This document shows, piece after piece, positions 11,359 through 24,100 of a DNA stretch of 64,000 nucleotides (positions are counted from its first letter, which is position 1; the number at the start of each line of letters is the position of its first letter). Origin of the DNA: Carnegiea gigantea (taxonomy: Eukaryota; Streptophyta; Magnoliopsida; Caryophyllales; Cactaceae); contig JAKOGI010000366.1 in NCBI GenBank assembly GCA_029747015.1, forward strand, positions 532,001 through 596,000. The letters run 5' to 3'. The position numbers and the translations under genes are program-made. Below the pieces are notes generated by a model. The model made no database searches and was not told the origin of the DNA. It was given only the letters and a program-made list of their open reading frames with translations.

Positions 11359-13421
11359 CTGAACAACTATTGATTCAATATTTTTATGAGGGTTTGCTTC
11401 CTATGGATCGCAATATGGTTGATGCTGCTAGTGGGGGGGCTTTGGTTAATAAAACACCAGCTGATGCTAGAAATCTATTTAATTTAATGACCCAAAATAC
11501 TCAGCAGTTTGGTGCTAGGGACTCACAAGTTAAAAGGGTAAATGAAATCAGTTCTAGTTCATCTCTAGAGAATCAGTTATGTCACATTACTGCTATGTTA
11601 AATAAGATTGTTACTGGGGGTATCCAAAAAGCAGTAATATGTGGTATTTGTTGTCTAGAAGGGTATTCTACTGATGCATGTCCTACTCTACAAGAAGGTA
11701 ATGTTAATGCTCTTTATTCTAACCAAAATCAAAGGAGGTTTGATCCCTATTCGAATACTTATAATGAAGGATGGAGAGACCACCCTAACCTTAGGTATGG
11801 CCCTAAGCCTAATCCACCTGGTTTTGATCAACCCTCTTATCAACCTTCTAGTCAAGATAGGACCAATTTCCTCTTAGAACAAGTCCTTAAAAAAATGGAT
11901 GATAGGTTCCAGAGTATGGAAACCACCCTTAAGCAAGTTCAAGAGAGACAAACAGCGACTGATACCATAGTTAGCAACTTGCAAGCCCAATTGCAAAATA
12001 GGTTATCATCTCAACCTTACCCTAACCCCAAGGAGAATGTTAGTGCCATGACACTTAGAAGTGGGAAAGAGTTAAAGGAACCGACGAAGAAGAGAGAACT
12101 GGAACCTGAGTTAGAAGTGAAAGGGGCTAAATCAGAATTAGATACAGAGTCTAATCAAACTACTAAGGAATTAGGAGAAAAGAAAAGAGAATCTTACAAA
12201 CTAATCCCACCTTTCCCTAGTAGATTTAGGAGCCCTACGTCTAAGGTTAATGAGGCTAACCAAGAGATTTTAGAGACTTTTAGGAAGGTAGAAATTAATA
12301 TACCTCTCCTTGATGCCATTAAACAGGTGCCTCGTTATGCTAAGTTCTTAAAAGAATTATGCACTACCAAAAGAAAGTTAGTTGGTAATGAGAAGATAAG
12401 TGTGGGGGAAAATGTGTCTGTTGTTTTTCAAAGAAAACTTCCCCCTAAGTGTCAAGACCCTGGTGTGTTTTCTGTCCATTGCAAAATAGGAAACTTATGC
12501 TTTGATAAAGCTATGCTTGATTTAGGTGCCTCTATTAATGTTATGCCTAAATCTATTTATGACAAACTAAATCTAGGCGAATTAAAGAAAACAGGCATAG
12601 TAATTCAATTAGCTTATAGGAGCAACACTTCTCCTGATGGAGTGTTGGAGGATGTTTTGGTTCAAGTGAATGAACTAGTGTTTCCTGCTGACTTTTATGT
12701 AATGAACATGGGTGAAGCATGCCATGATATTCCCATCTTGCTTGGCAGGCCCTTTTTAAAAACTGCTAGGACTAAAATTGACGTGCACGAAGGGACACTA
12801 ACCATGGAATTTGATGGTGAGGTTATTAAGTTCAATATTTTTGATGCCATGCGGTTTCCTTCTGATGTTAACTACCTATATGCACTTGATGTTTTTGATG
12901 AGTTATCTCAAGAAGTTTATGACTTTTTCCATGAGGATGAGCTATTTACTGTGCTTACTAAGAGTCTTGATCATACTGAGTCTCAGAAAGTGCCATATCC
13001 AGTTAATGATAAGTTAGATGAAGTGATGAGTTCTTTGTCTTACTTGCAAGAGCATAGTGGTCCTAACAAACTTGAACTGTCTGAAAAGCATGCTAAGTTA
13101 CTTCCCTCGAATATCTCACCCCCTAAATTGGAATTGAAACCTTTACCTAAAAACTTGAAATATGCTTATTTAGGGGACAATGAGACTTTGCCTGTAATTA
13201 TCTCTAGTGCACTTACCTTGGATCAGGAAGAAAAACTTATTAAAGTGCTTAGAGAACATAGCGAAGCTTTAGGGTGGACGTTAGCAGATCTCAAAGGCTT
13301 CAGCCCTACCTTGTGCTCACATACTATTACCTTAGAAAAAGATGCTAAGGCTAAGAGAGACCCTCAGAGGAGACTTAATCCACCTATAATGGAGGTAGTC
13401 CAAAAAGAAATTCTTAAGTAG
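11268..13421 (+). pseudogene. gag-pol: Athila gag (rest) and protease, copy B, ended by a nonsense codon
   Basis: This segment resumes gag after the shift (WERFNKLCASCPQHQ), then shows the degenerate zinc knuckle, the AMTLRSGKEL stretch, the protease (DLGASINVMP, ILLGRPFL) and the lead-in to reverse transcriptase. A TAG at 13419-13421 replaces the TGG (Trp) of copy A in KEILKWLDAG, a single G-to-A change just before the RT core. Other changes from copy A are mostly isolated substitutions, such as Asp to Tyr in QLAYRSN close to the protease active site. Confidence 0.92.
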
Positions 13422-13433
13422 TTAGATGCTGGG

Positions 13434-16016
13434 GTGATCTACCCCATTGCTGACTCTGAGTGGGTTAGTCCTATTCATGTGGTTCCTAAAAATGGGGGGA
13501 CAACAGTAGTGAAAAATAATGAAGGAGAGTTGATACCTACTAGAGTCCAAAGTGGTTGGAGAGTATGTATTGACTATAGAAAGCTTAACAAGGCCACTAA
13601 GAAGGACCATTTTCCATTGCCTTTTATGGACCAAATGTTAGAGAGATTAGCTGGGAGGTCACATTATTGCTTTTTGGACGGCTATTCAGGTTATATTCAG
13701 GTCCCTATAGCTCCTGCAGATCAGGAGAAGACTACCTTTACGTGTCCTTTTGGCACTTATGCTTTTAAACGTATGCCTTTTGGTTTGTGTAATGCACCTG
13801 CTACTTTTCAAAGATGTATGATGAGTATCTTTTCTGATTTTATCACCAAGATTATGGAGGTTTTTATGGATGATTTTACTGTACATGGTGATTCATTTGA
13901 TGAGTGCTTGCATCATCTTACTCTTGTGCTTAGGCGTTGCATTGAAACCAATTTGGTCTTGAATTTTGAAAAGTGCCATTTCATGGTAGAGCATGGGGTA
14001 GTACTGGGACATGTAGTGTCATCAAGGGGATTAGAGGTAGATAGAGCTAAAGTTGATATTATCCAGTCTCTACCCTATCCAAAGTGTGTCAAAGATGCGA
14101 GATCATTCTTAGGACATGTGGGGTTCTATAGGAGGTTCATCAAAGATTTTTCTAAGATTGCTTGTCCTTTATGTACCCTGCTCGCAAAGGATGTCTCTTT
14201 TGATTTTAATGATGACTGTATGAAGGCTTTTGATCAGTTGAAGTTAACATTGACTTCTCCTCCTATTGTGCAACCCCCAAACTGGGCATTACCTTTTGAG
14301 TTAATGTGTGATACTAGTGATAAGGCAGTGGGGGCAGTTCTAGGTCAAAGAGTTAGGAAGGTACCTCATGTAATATATTATGCTTTTAGAACTCTTGATC
14401 CTGCACAGTGTAACTACACCACTACAGAAAAGGAGATGTATGTTATTGTTTTTGCGCTTGAAAAGTTCCGTCCTTATTTGTTGGGCGTTAAAGTTACTGT
14501 TTATTCTGATCACTCTGCTCTCAAACACTTATTGGAAAAGAAAGATTTTAAGCCCGGGTTAATTAGATGGATGTTATTGTTGCAAGAATTTCATCTGAAA
14601 ATTAAAGATAAACCTGGAGCTAAGAATTTAGTTGCTGACCATCTGAGTAGATTAGAAATAGGGGAGAGTGGTAGCCCTTTTACTGATTGTTTTCCTGATG
14701 AGACTCTGTATGCTATGACTAGTAGATTACCTTGGTATGCTGATATTGTAAATTATATAGCCACCAAAACTTTTCCCGTTGAGTTGACCAGAGCTGAAAG
14801 AGAGAAAATAAGAGCTCAATCTAAATATTATGTTTGGGATGGGCCGTATTTATGGAAGTTTTGTGGTGACCAGATTATAAGGCGATGCGTAGATGATAGT
14901 GAAATTCATTCTATTCTAACCTTCTGTCACTCTTCAGAAAGTGGAGGACACTTTGGACCTAAAAGAGCATCACATAAAGTGCTTGAATGTGGTTTTTATT
15001 GGCCCACTATTTCTAGTGATACTTATGGATTCTGTAAAAGATGTGAAGTGTGCCAAAAGACTGGAAACTTATCAAGGTGTAATCAAATGCCTTTATGTAA
15101 TATGTATGTTTGTGAAATTTTTGATATATGGGGCATTGATTTCATGGGACCCTTTCCCTCTTCATTTGGATATACCTATATTCTTGTGATTGTTGATTAT
15201 GTATCCAAATGGGTAGAAGTTGTGGCCACTAGGACTGATGATGCTAAGACTGTGGTGAAACATGTTAAATCTCTAATTCTGCATCGATATGGAGTGCCAA
15301 GAGCGATCATCAGTGATAGGGGGACTCATTTTTGTAATAGAATTCTAGGTGCCTTACTAGCTAAATATCATATAACTCATAAGGTAGCTACTAGTTATCA
15401 TCCCCAGACTAATGGCCAAGCTGAAGTTTCTAATAAAGAGATTAAGGGCATCCTTGAAAAAGTAGGTAAATCTGATAAGAAGGATTGGAGCCTTAGGCTA
15501 GAGGAAGCTCTTTGGGCTTACAGGACTGCATATAAGACCCCAATTGGTATGTCACCTTACAGATTAGTCTTTGGAAAATCGTGTCACCTCCCTGTAGAAT
15601 TTGAGCATAAATCATATTGGGATGTGAAGCAATGCAATCTTGATTATCAGTTAGCAGGGAGAGAGCGTAAACTGCAATTGCAGGAACTAGAAGAGAAACG
15701 CTTAGAAGCCTATGACAATTCAGTCATGTACAAGGGTAAGGCCAAAGCATTTCGCGATGCCAAACTCATTAGGAAAGAATTTCAAGTAGGTGAGAAAGTG
15801 CTGTTATTCAATTCTAAACTGAGACTTTTTCCTGGTAAGTTAAACTCTAGGTGGTTAGGACCTTTTGAAGTAGTAAAGACTTATCCCCATGGTGCTGTAG
15901 AGATTAAATCCTTTGCTACTAACAAGATTTTCAAAGTGAATGGTCACAGGCTAAAGCATTTCTATGAAGGAGACCAGGTATGTTTAATAGAAGAGATCCA
16001 ACTTGATGATCCATGA
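13434..16016 (+). pseudogene. pol: Athila reverse transcriptase, RNase H and full integrase, copy B
   Basis: 860 codons, continuous after the nonsense codon at 13419 and in the same frame. Domains in order: RT ([40 protein letters not shown] at 13863-13874); RNase H ([32 protein letters not shown]); integrase with HHCC finger, D,D,E core ([25 protein letters not shown]) and a C-terminus fused in frame to [19 protein letters not shown] and [10 protein letters not shown]. This copy keeps the integrase that copy A has split, but lacks the gag-pol continuity needed for autonomous movement. Confidence 0.93.
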
Positions 16017-17251
16017 GCTTCATAAAATCGAGCCAAATACTGTAAATAAAGGCGCTGGTTGGGAGGCAACCCAATGTTTTCAGGGAAGTTCCTATTTACT
16101 TTTGCTATTGTTTTCATTAATTCTATCTTTTTGCATGCATTAGGGACAATGCATGAATTAAGTGTGGGGGGGTGCATCCTACATTTAATTCCTGCAGTTT
16201 TTATTCTTAAAAAAAAAGTAGAAACTCAAAAAAAAAATTTTTTTCTTATAAATAATGCATGATGTGAGTTTATGCTAGGCTTGCTTATTTAGAAAAAAAA
16301 TTTTTTATTAGCTATTTTGCAGTTTATTCTTTTATAAGTGAAGACTTCTAGGCATAATAGTTATCTTTTAGGGAAGTTTGAGTTGATCCTTATACATCTT
16401 TTTAATGAGTAACTCTCTTGATTATCCATCTTATTTGGTCATGTAATATATATCTGATACAGAGGCAATAAAATGGCCCATCCATTTTCTAGACTATTGA
16501 ATTAGTTGAATAACTCATTAAAATTGTGATCTTACTTGTCTATTTTTCATCTATGAAAAAGAAATAAAAGAGAAAAGAGAGTCAAAATTGGGAATAACAA
16601 GTAGCCCTTTGAGGCATGCGCTACTGGGTGTTATCCTTTGAGGTAATACTGCCACTGGAAAGCTTGCTTCCCATACTAGTAAGCCAATAAAATGAAGAAA
16701 CAATTAGATGAGAATGAATTATTTGCTCCAGCACCTCTATTCGGGTGAGTGAGAGACAGGGAGTGTTTAATTTCTAAGACCCTATATGGGCCTCGAATAT
16801 GTGCGCAAGTGGAGTTTGAACAAAAGAAGAAGAGGAAAATAAATAAAAGGCAAGTTGAGGATCAAATTTAATGAACTTATTCTACCTAGTTCAATTGTCT
16901 CTATAGCCAAACCATGCCCAAATTTTTCTATCTTAAATTCTTTCTTGACCTCTTGATTGGGGTATGCATAATCAAAAAGAGATGGATAATTATTGATCTT
17001 GTTACTTCATTATGAAAATATTGTGAGGCTGATGAATAAACTCTCTAAGGATAGTTGGATGTTTAGTATGTATTCACTTATTGAAGGAAAAACTAATTAA
17101 TTCAGTAAAACTGTTTTTCTAAAGCATGCCAAAGCCAGTATGAACATCATAGTTATGCATAACTTTATAAGAAAGAAAGAGGGTAAGTTTTTTTGGTCGA
17201 GTCTAAGATTTCTTTGCACGAGGACGTCCAAAGTCTAAGTGTGGGGGAATT
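16017..17251 (+). other. Athila post-pol noncoding region, copy B
   Basis: The counterpart of 7012-8235. It has the same hairpin (16058-16075), the internal polypurine motif near 16159-16171 and the terminal polypurine tract at 17236-17251 next to LTR C. No envelope-like frame is seen. Confidence 0.78.
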
Positions 17252-19613
17252 TGTTAAGCCAAAAATCATGCATCGTTTTATTAATTATTTTGATTATATT
17301 TTACACATTATTACATCTAATTTATTTTATTTTATATATTTTTCAGGATGGGCGTTAATAAAATAAAAATGAGAAGACAAGACGTTGAAGCTTCGATTTT
17401 ACACGATTTGCTGAAAAGACGGTCCAATAAATAATTTATGGAAAACATTATTTTCATAATTATTATATTGGGCTAGGGTTTCAAGAATTGGGTGAAGAGC
17501 TAGAAGTCTTGAGGAAGAAGAAATCTAAGGAAAAGAGGAAGGAAACCCTAATTTACTAAACCTAACCCCCTCACTTTCCATATAATAATCACCTCTTCAC
17601 ATATATAAACCCATGCCTAGCACACATTAACACCACCCCATCTCATGCAATCATCTATCCTCTTGCAATTCCATCTCCACGGCAGCCATCATATCCCACA
17701 CTCCTACCTATTCTCCTCTCCACCAAACGCCTCATCTCACACCATAAATCATCACAACACCTTCATTATCTATCTCCTTCATCCCATGCCTAACCTTCAC
17801 AAACCAACTTCATACCTTCACGGCTGCCTATAGTTTACATCAACCCCACGCACCATCATAATTCATCATTTTCTCCTCTTCTAAGTAGGGTTATTTTACT
17901 TTATTTTATTTTATTTTAATTTTGTTGTTTAGATTATTGTTAAAACATGAATTATTTGGGTGGATTTTGTAATGTTAATTTTAATACGAGTGAGTAATTT
18001 TTTATGCTTTGTATAATCTTCTTGAAGCCATGCTAAATTTACTATTTTGAAACAAGTTTTATGCTTTAATGCCTAGTTGATTTATATTCATGATTCTTTA
18101 GCGATTAGCGTTTATTGTTTATGAAATTTGTGTTGAATCGATTAGAATGCATGCTAGTTGATTCTATACAATTTCGATTGATAGTTTAGAAGATTATAAT
18201 ACGTAAAAGTTATAATCTTTTAGGCTTAGGTATCACCCTAATTAATCATAGATGGCTCAAACCCATCTCTTTTAATTAGGTAATCGCTTTAGATCTTTGT
18301 TAAATCGATTTGCTGGTAAATTAGTTACAAAGTGTTAAATGATGTTTCTCTAATTCTTAATGCTCTAACTTGGTTAAATTTTTGCGCTGGTGTAAAAATT
18401 ATCAAATTACTAGGGTTTATATTAGGGCTGGACCTAAGTAAACTAGAATCTAAGGAGAAATGGGGAAGAACCGCTGATAGATTTCTTCTACAGTTTAACT
18501 CATGAATGAAATTAACTTGTGTGTTGATGATAAATATTAATTTGCATGGTGGATTGAGATTATACTAAGTAATTTTCATAAATTTGACAACTTTTGGTAA
18601 TTATTTGTTGCTTTTAGTTAATTTGATTAGTTTGATAAATTTTGTTCTATTTTTATTAGTTTCAAAATAAATTCAATCGACCCCCCCCAAAAGTATAGTC
18701 TTTTAGGAGTGTCTAGGTAATTTTAGATAGCTTAGATTCTGATTTTTAGAGTGATTATAATTTTAGATTGATTTATATTCTCATTTAGTATTTAATTACT
18801 GATTTGTTAGAAAATTAGACTAAAAATAGTTATTCTTGTTATTTTTCGATTTTTGTTAGTTCCTAGGGTTTATAGAGTGTCCTAGTCTGCCCATATTTAA
18901 TTTCGTGATTTTTGGAAGTTATTTGATAATTGTTCAGAATTATTTTGTGAAAGTGATATGTGCAGGTTTTTAGGTGATTAATTCTGAAAATTTCGATTTT
19001 TAATTTTAATTTACGATTGTTTGGTGTGGTTAAGTTCAGAAAATTGTGTCCTAGAATTAGGGTATTTTTCTTGATTATTTTCATATTTTTATTTTTGCAG
19101 ATTATTTTATTTCTAATTTCAGATTTAGTATTCTGCATTGATTTTCTGTGGTAGTTTTCTGATTTGATTTTTCTGGAATTATTTGGATACAATTGAGGAG
19201 TTATAAGCTTATATACCTAAAGAATAATATTTTAGATTACTGTTTGACATTTTTAATATTTATTTTCTGATTATTATTTGCTGTTTTGAATTTTAATTAG
19301 AATTTTAGTTACTATTCTGATTTTATTTTTCTAAATTATTTAGGGAAGCTTTTTACTGTTTTATTTACAAAATATCATATAAAATATTTAGGAACATCAT
19401 TGGGTATTTTTCTAGATTTTTATTCATTACATTGTAATTATTTTAGAATTATTAAGATTAGATTTAATAAATTGGATTATTAAAATCATTTAGGATTAAG
19501 CTAGCCTTTTACAACAATCTTTCCTCGTGGATCGATCCCTACTTCCCTATGCTATAAAAAGTATTTAATAACCGAAGTAGTGGTTAAATTTGTAGCCCAC
19601 AACAAGCTTTGCA
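17252..19613 (+). repeat. Athila LTR C, complete (2362 bp)
   Basis: It begins TGTTAAGCC and ends TTTGCA, where A and B end TTTACA. It is more diverged from LTRs A and B than they are from each other: the stretch matching window bases 1-60 has four substitutions, against none for LTR B. A 57-bp deletion relative to LTR B (8798-8854) lies near 17812. It is not followed by a primer site, so the array ends here. The TATA octamer is at 17602-17609. Confidence 0.93.
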
Positions 19614-19857
19614 AATATACATGATTTAATTTAATTTTTTGATTATGTTATTTGTATTGAATTAGGTGAAATTTGGTGGTTAGATGTGTTATTGACTTAA
19701 AAGAATGATGTTACATGAGTTTTGTCAAATTTAGTAGATTATCAAAAATTCCAAAAGTGACCATAAGAGTTGTTTGATTTATTTATGCAAGAAAATGAGT
19801 TTATGGGGGCATTTTGAGTGATTATGTGGAGAAACAAAAAAAACAATATGGGGCTGG
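19614..19857. other. Spacer between Athila array and gypsy element
   Basis: 244 bp of AT-rich sequence with no recognisable gene or repeat. It is probably the host sequence into which both neighbours inserted. It ends with GCTGG, the likely left target duplication of the next element. Confidence 0.5.
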
Positions 19858-20926
19858 TGATGCAGAGCAAGCTATGAGGCCTAACATCCTTATCAACATC
19901 AAGGCTTGGATTTAACGTGGGCCCTTAATCACCTATAAGGGTGGCACCCAAGTACTTGGCTCTTCAAAGTACTTGTTGGTTTGGGAGCCTTGACGGGTCC
20001 AAAAGTAAGCTTAGGCAAGTGGCATGGCATTTAGTAGTCTAAATAAGGAGCCTAGCTATTTTTATCTCTACGTCACCTACTTTATTTTACTTCCTTGTTC
20101 TGTGCAGAACATATGGCTTGACTTCTAGCTCATTTTTGGCTGAGTAAATAGGCTCTGTTTTGGGTGAATTTTGCATGGATGGATAGCTCCAGATATCTAT
20201 TTTGTAACATGCCCAAGATTATCATCAAATTCTAAGAATCGGGCAAGTTATGGGGTTCTAACCGAGCCATGGTCAGTGCAAGTTTGGAGGTGCACATTTT
20301 TACTTAAGGATTTATTTGGATCATCAAATGGGAGAATTAAGGATCAAAATTTGGTAGGTAGCTGATAGAATTTTCTAGAAGGTTCTCATAAAAATCCCCA
20401 CCTTAATCTCCTCTATTTGGATAGGTAAATGATATCACAAATGGGAATGAATGCGCAGCCAAATTCCAACACACCATTAACCCCTAGTGGTTCCCCTTTA
20501 ATTGTATAATTGGCTTGTATTTCATTGGATAAAATCCTTGTAATGCTATTAGCTAGTACTAAGCTTGGGAGAGGGGGTGGCTTGCTATTTAATTCCCCAT
20601 CTCTTGTAGTACATTCAGCTTTGATGATTATGAATGAATGAAAAGGCTGGAAGCCATTTGCTTTCTCAAAAATCTCTTAATCTTTATCTCTTTTTAGAGT
20701 GGTGATTTAGAGTCATCCCTTTATATTAATCCTTGGTGCTTAGGCTTTAGGAGATTAATTGGTGGGTTGTTTATCTTGGTGTTCTTGCAAGAATATAAGA
20801 GTTTTCCTCTTGATTTAGGGTTTCTTCTATTTGGGTGTTCTTGAGGTATTTATTTTATTGAGTCTTCACTTCAGTGATTATCCCTTTATCTGGCCAAATA
20901 GATTTCTTTTCCTAATATTTGCTTCA
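19858..20926 (+). repeat. Gypsy 5' LTR (1069 bp)
   Basis: It begins TGATGCAGAGCAA and ends CTTCA. It matches 37260-38370 along its whole length with many substitutions, which suggests an old insertion. Small frames inside (20171-20365, 20831-21130) are not genes. Confidence 0.88.
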
Positions 20927-20928
20927 AT

Positions 20929-20940
20929 TGGTATTAGAGC
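20929..20940 (+). other. Primer-binding site, initiator tRNA-Met type (gypsy)
   Basis: TGGTATTAGAGC, two bases after the LTR end. It differs from the canonical TGGTATCAGAGC by one C-to-T change. Confidence 0.8.
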
Positions 20941-21445
20941 ACAAGGATCTTTCAAGGGTAAGTATCAAATCCTCATACTTTGTGATTGGAATTTGTTGTT
21001 TGAGTTCTTGCTTTGTCATTTTGAGATTTGGGTACTCTCCGCTCCACCTTCTTCTCTTATTCTCCTCACAAAGCCCAAGCACTCTTCCATGCTTTCTTTT
21101 CAATTGAAAACCCTAAAAACTCACATTTGATTTCTCCACAAAACTCCTATTTTAGTCTACAAAGAACCCCCAAAATAGTCTAAACACAATTCCCAACCAA
21201 AACATAACCCAAAAACTCCACAGAAAAGTCGAAACACTCACCCACGCTAAATCAAAAATTTTGCACTGCCTGGCACGACTGTGCCATTTTGTTGCCCAGA
21301 AAATTTTTCCCAACTTTTTGGCACGGCCACCCCATGCTATAAGACACTACCGTGCCCCCCATTTTGGCCTGTGCTTCCTCTGGTACGACCACGCCACCTA
21401 TTCTCAAACACTTAATCTTCTTCCTTCTCTTGTCTGCCTTCAACC
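20941..21445 (+). other. Gypsy 5' leader with hairpin-forming motif
   Basis: Untranslated leader of about 500 bp between primer site and gag. It contains TGGCACGACTGTGCCA at 21271-21286, a perfect 6-bp stem with loop GACT. Related GGCACG/CGTGCC strings recur up to about 21395. No coding is seen. Confidence 0.55.
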
Positions 21446-22519
21446 ATGTCCAAAGATGAAGAACCTTCTCAACCTAGGGGCATGTCTCTAGAGTTAGCCC
21501 ATGAAATGAGGAGAGATAAGGCCATCATTGACCTTCAAGAACAAGTAAGAAAACTCACGATGGAGCTAGAGCGAGTTAAGGGATCCGAACGACGAGTTCC
21601 CCAACCTAGGGAGCTTGATGTGAACTCCATTGACATTGCCTACTCATCTTCTCATGAGGACCATAAGGATAGAGGTAATTGGGTAGAGGTCGTCCTAGAG
21701 ATGATCTTAGGGACCTCAAGGTTGAGGCATCGGAGTTTAATGGCAACCTCAAATCGAAAAACTACATTGATTGGGTGCAAGCTATTGCGAGGATCATTGA
21801 ACTCAAGGAGTACAATGATGAAAAGGCCTTCAAGTTGGTCATTCTCAAGTTAAAGGGGTATGCCTCATTGTGGCATGAGACCTTGAATAAGAATAGAGCT
21901 AAAGAAACTAAGTCTAAGATCAATACTTGGTCCAAACTCAAGAAACACATGAAGAAGAGGTTCTTACCTCCTTAGCCAAGAGAATCTCCAGGCTGAGGAA
22001 TATAATCAAGAATTCAAGCAACTTCAAATGAGAGTTGGTTTAAATAAAGACAATGAGCTTACTACTACTAGGTTCATCAAAGGACTTTCTTCTAGCATAG
22101 CTCACAAGGTAGAACTACAATTGTATTTATCTTTCAATGATGTTTGCCACCTCATAATTAAGATTGAGAAACAACTTAAGGGTAGAAAGCTCTTCCCAAC
22201 GCCTTCCCTTAATCGACCCCAAAACACACCAAGGAGTTTCCCTTCCTACAACAAGGGTGAACCTACCCCTACACCTATCAAGACCATTGATAAGGGTAAA
22301 GAGATTGCTAGTGAACCTCCAAAGAGGTTGGAGGGAAAGAAGTGTTTCAAATGCCATGGTTATGGACACTTCCAAGCAGATTATCCAAATCGAAGAACCC
22401 TCCCTATTAGAGAGGTGGAAGAGATCCAAGCTCTAAAGGAAGAAACTAGTGAAGAAGAGTTTAAAGAGAAAGATCACACCGTAGTCACTTTGGATGTTGG
22501 AGAGCTATTCGTGATCTAG
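21446..22519 (+). pseudogene. gag: Gypsy gag, decayed
   Basis: Capsid/nucleocapsid protein spread over three frames. The start at 21446 (MSKDEEPSQPRG) gives a coiled-coil-like N-terminus (LQEQVRKLTMELERVKG). The frame shifts near 21680 into the gag core (LKVEASEFNGNLKSKNYIDWVQAIARIIELKEYNDEKAF, GYASLWHETL, KKRFLPP), which ends at a stop at 21975. It resumes at about 21980-22028 (QLQMRVGLNKDNELTTTRFIKGL) and ends at 22519. A zinc knuckle lies near 22343-22390 (CFKCHGYGHFQADYPN), with the last Cys replaced by Tyr. About 25 residues appear to be missing after the RFLPP block, compared with the recalled family pattern. Confidence 0.85.
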
Positions 22520-22559
22520 AGAGCCTTAATGCCAAAGAGGTTCCCCCAAACCTACTCAA

Positions 22560-22818
22560 AGGGAGCAAATCTTCCACACTCGATGTACCATTGGAGGCAA
22601 AGTGTGTGAGTTTATTATCGACGGAGGTAGTTACACCAATGTGGCTTTCATGACTCTCATTAACAAGCTACAAGTCCCCACCAAGGTGCATCCCACCCCT
22701 TATACTCTTCAATGGCTCAAGCAAGGAAGCGAGGTAATCGTTTCTAAACAAGCTTTTATCTCTTTTTCTATTAGTCCTTATTGTGGTGAGGACCTTTGTG
22801 ATGTTCTCTATGGATGCT
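22560..22818 (+). pseudogene. pol: Gypsy protease, N-terminal part, interrupted
   Basis: The readable stretch 22602-22815 holds CEFIIDGGSYTNVAF, the aspartic protease active-site loop with DGGS, then LQWLKQGSEV and SPYCGEDLCDVL. A small frameshift follows near 22810. The frame is then cut by the 1.28-kb insertion at 22819, and the protease end (ACHILLG, then a stop, then PWLFDNHV) resumes at 24101. Confidence 0.8.
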
Positions 22819-24100
22819 TAATACGGCCGCAAGCGCACGATGGTATTGTAGCTGTTCAAGGTCGATCCCACAAAGACTAGGTAAAACTACTGGGTTATAA
22901 TCCCTCAAGATATGCCAAGCGAATCCAAATTCAAATGGTTTTGAATTAACAACTGTAAATAAATATTTTTAAATCAAATATTGAAAAAACGCCTAGGAAT
23001 TTTTATAGTTATGAAAGGGAATTGAATCAAAATGATAAACATGTGCCTTTCTCTAATTGGTTAATTTCGGGGAATTGCAATCTATACATAAATTCAGTCT
23101 ATTATTTCGAAATCAACTAAATTTGCCTAAGCTAAGCAAATGTCGCTGTTTCAAACTAATTTGACGTAATCCAAGTTTAATAGTTTTGATTACTTATTCG
23201 AGTCCTCCCATCTTGACAATCTCTCTTTCGAGACGATGCAACGATAGGTTCTAACAAGCAGTTCAATAATCAAATGTCGTCTTTCGAATGTTCACTCGAT
23301 TGTTTCAAGTATGCAAGTAAACTTTGGTCACAAATCCACTAACAACGTAAATAACACTTGATAGAATAAAATCCAACCAATCATGAAGATAAGCACAATT
23401 GAATAAACAAAAACATCATCCAATAACAATTCCACAAACTACTAAATCCCTAGATAAAAATTAACTACTTAAACATGATTAAATTAAACATCTAAAATGA
23501 TAAATCTAAAGAGAAAAGAAAAGAGAAGAGAAGAAAAAAGAGATGTTTAGCCAAGATCACGCTTGAACTGTCATTGCAAGCCCAGGGTAGAATCCTTGCA
23601 AATCTTCACTTCAACTCACGCTTTCTCTAATCTAATCTACACTAATCTAAGAGAGGAAAATGGAATGAAGATGAGATGATGGGTTGTGTGGAAATGAGAA
23701 GAGAGGAGCCCTTTTTATAGTGAAAGTCCTGGAAGCCGAAAAGCCACGAGACTTAATGGAATTAAAACTGCCAGGAAGTCGAAAAGCCATGAGAAAATAA
23801 AAGCCTCGCAGGAAATAAAGAAACCACGGACCGACCATGGTCTTTGTTGGTTCGATATTCTTCTATTCCTCTTTCTTCTACGGACGTGGCAACTCAGGGG
23901 CATTCGTGGTGAGTCCAAATACACTCATTTAGGGTCAAAGCAAGGGCCAAAAGGTCCAAAATCTTGCAAAACATAGAAAAGAACCATACCCGAGCATAAA
24001 ATGGGAAAAGGAGTATAAATTATAACATAAAGCATATAAATTTTCCCTTAAAATGCAGAAAAAATAACCCTAAAATGATATACACTTTAAATACTTAGCA
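22819..24100 (-). mobile_element. Probable solo LTR in the gypsy protease
   Basis: 1282 bp with no coding, flanked by the duplication ATGCT (22814-22818 and 24101-24105; a sixth base also matches). Read on the minus strand it starts TGCTAAG and ends TA where CA is expected. A TATA-like CTATAAAAAGGG lies at about 23709-23721 on the minus strand. Its inner end (GCAAGCGCAC followed by GTAGC) resembles the LTR stub at 44075-44180 next to a tRNA-Asp primer site, so a Tat/Athila-related family is likely. Short frames inside it are not genes. Confidence 0.72.

Larger units (their letters stand above)
8236..19613 (+). mobile_element. Athila-like Ty3/gypsy retrotransposon, copy B
   Basis: The second internal region, sharing LTR B with copy A and ending at LTR C. 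Its internal region is 6601 bp against 6586 bp in copy A, and the two are nearly identical throughout. It is broken by one frameshift in gag (about 11291) and one nonsense codon before RT (13419). The five bases after LTR C are AATAT; the matching left flank of the array is outside the window, so no target duplication can be tested. Confidence 0.9.
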
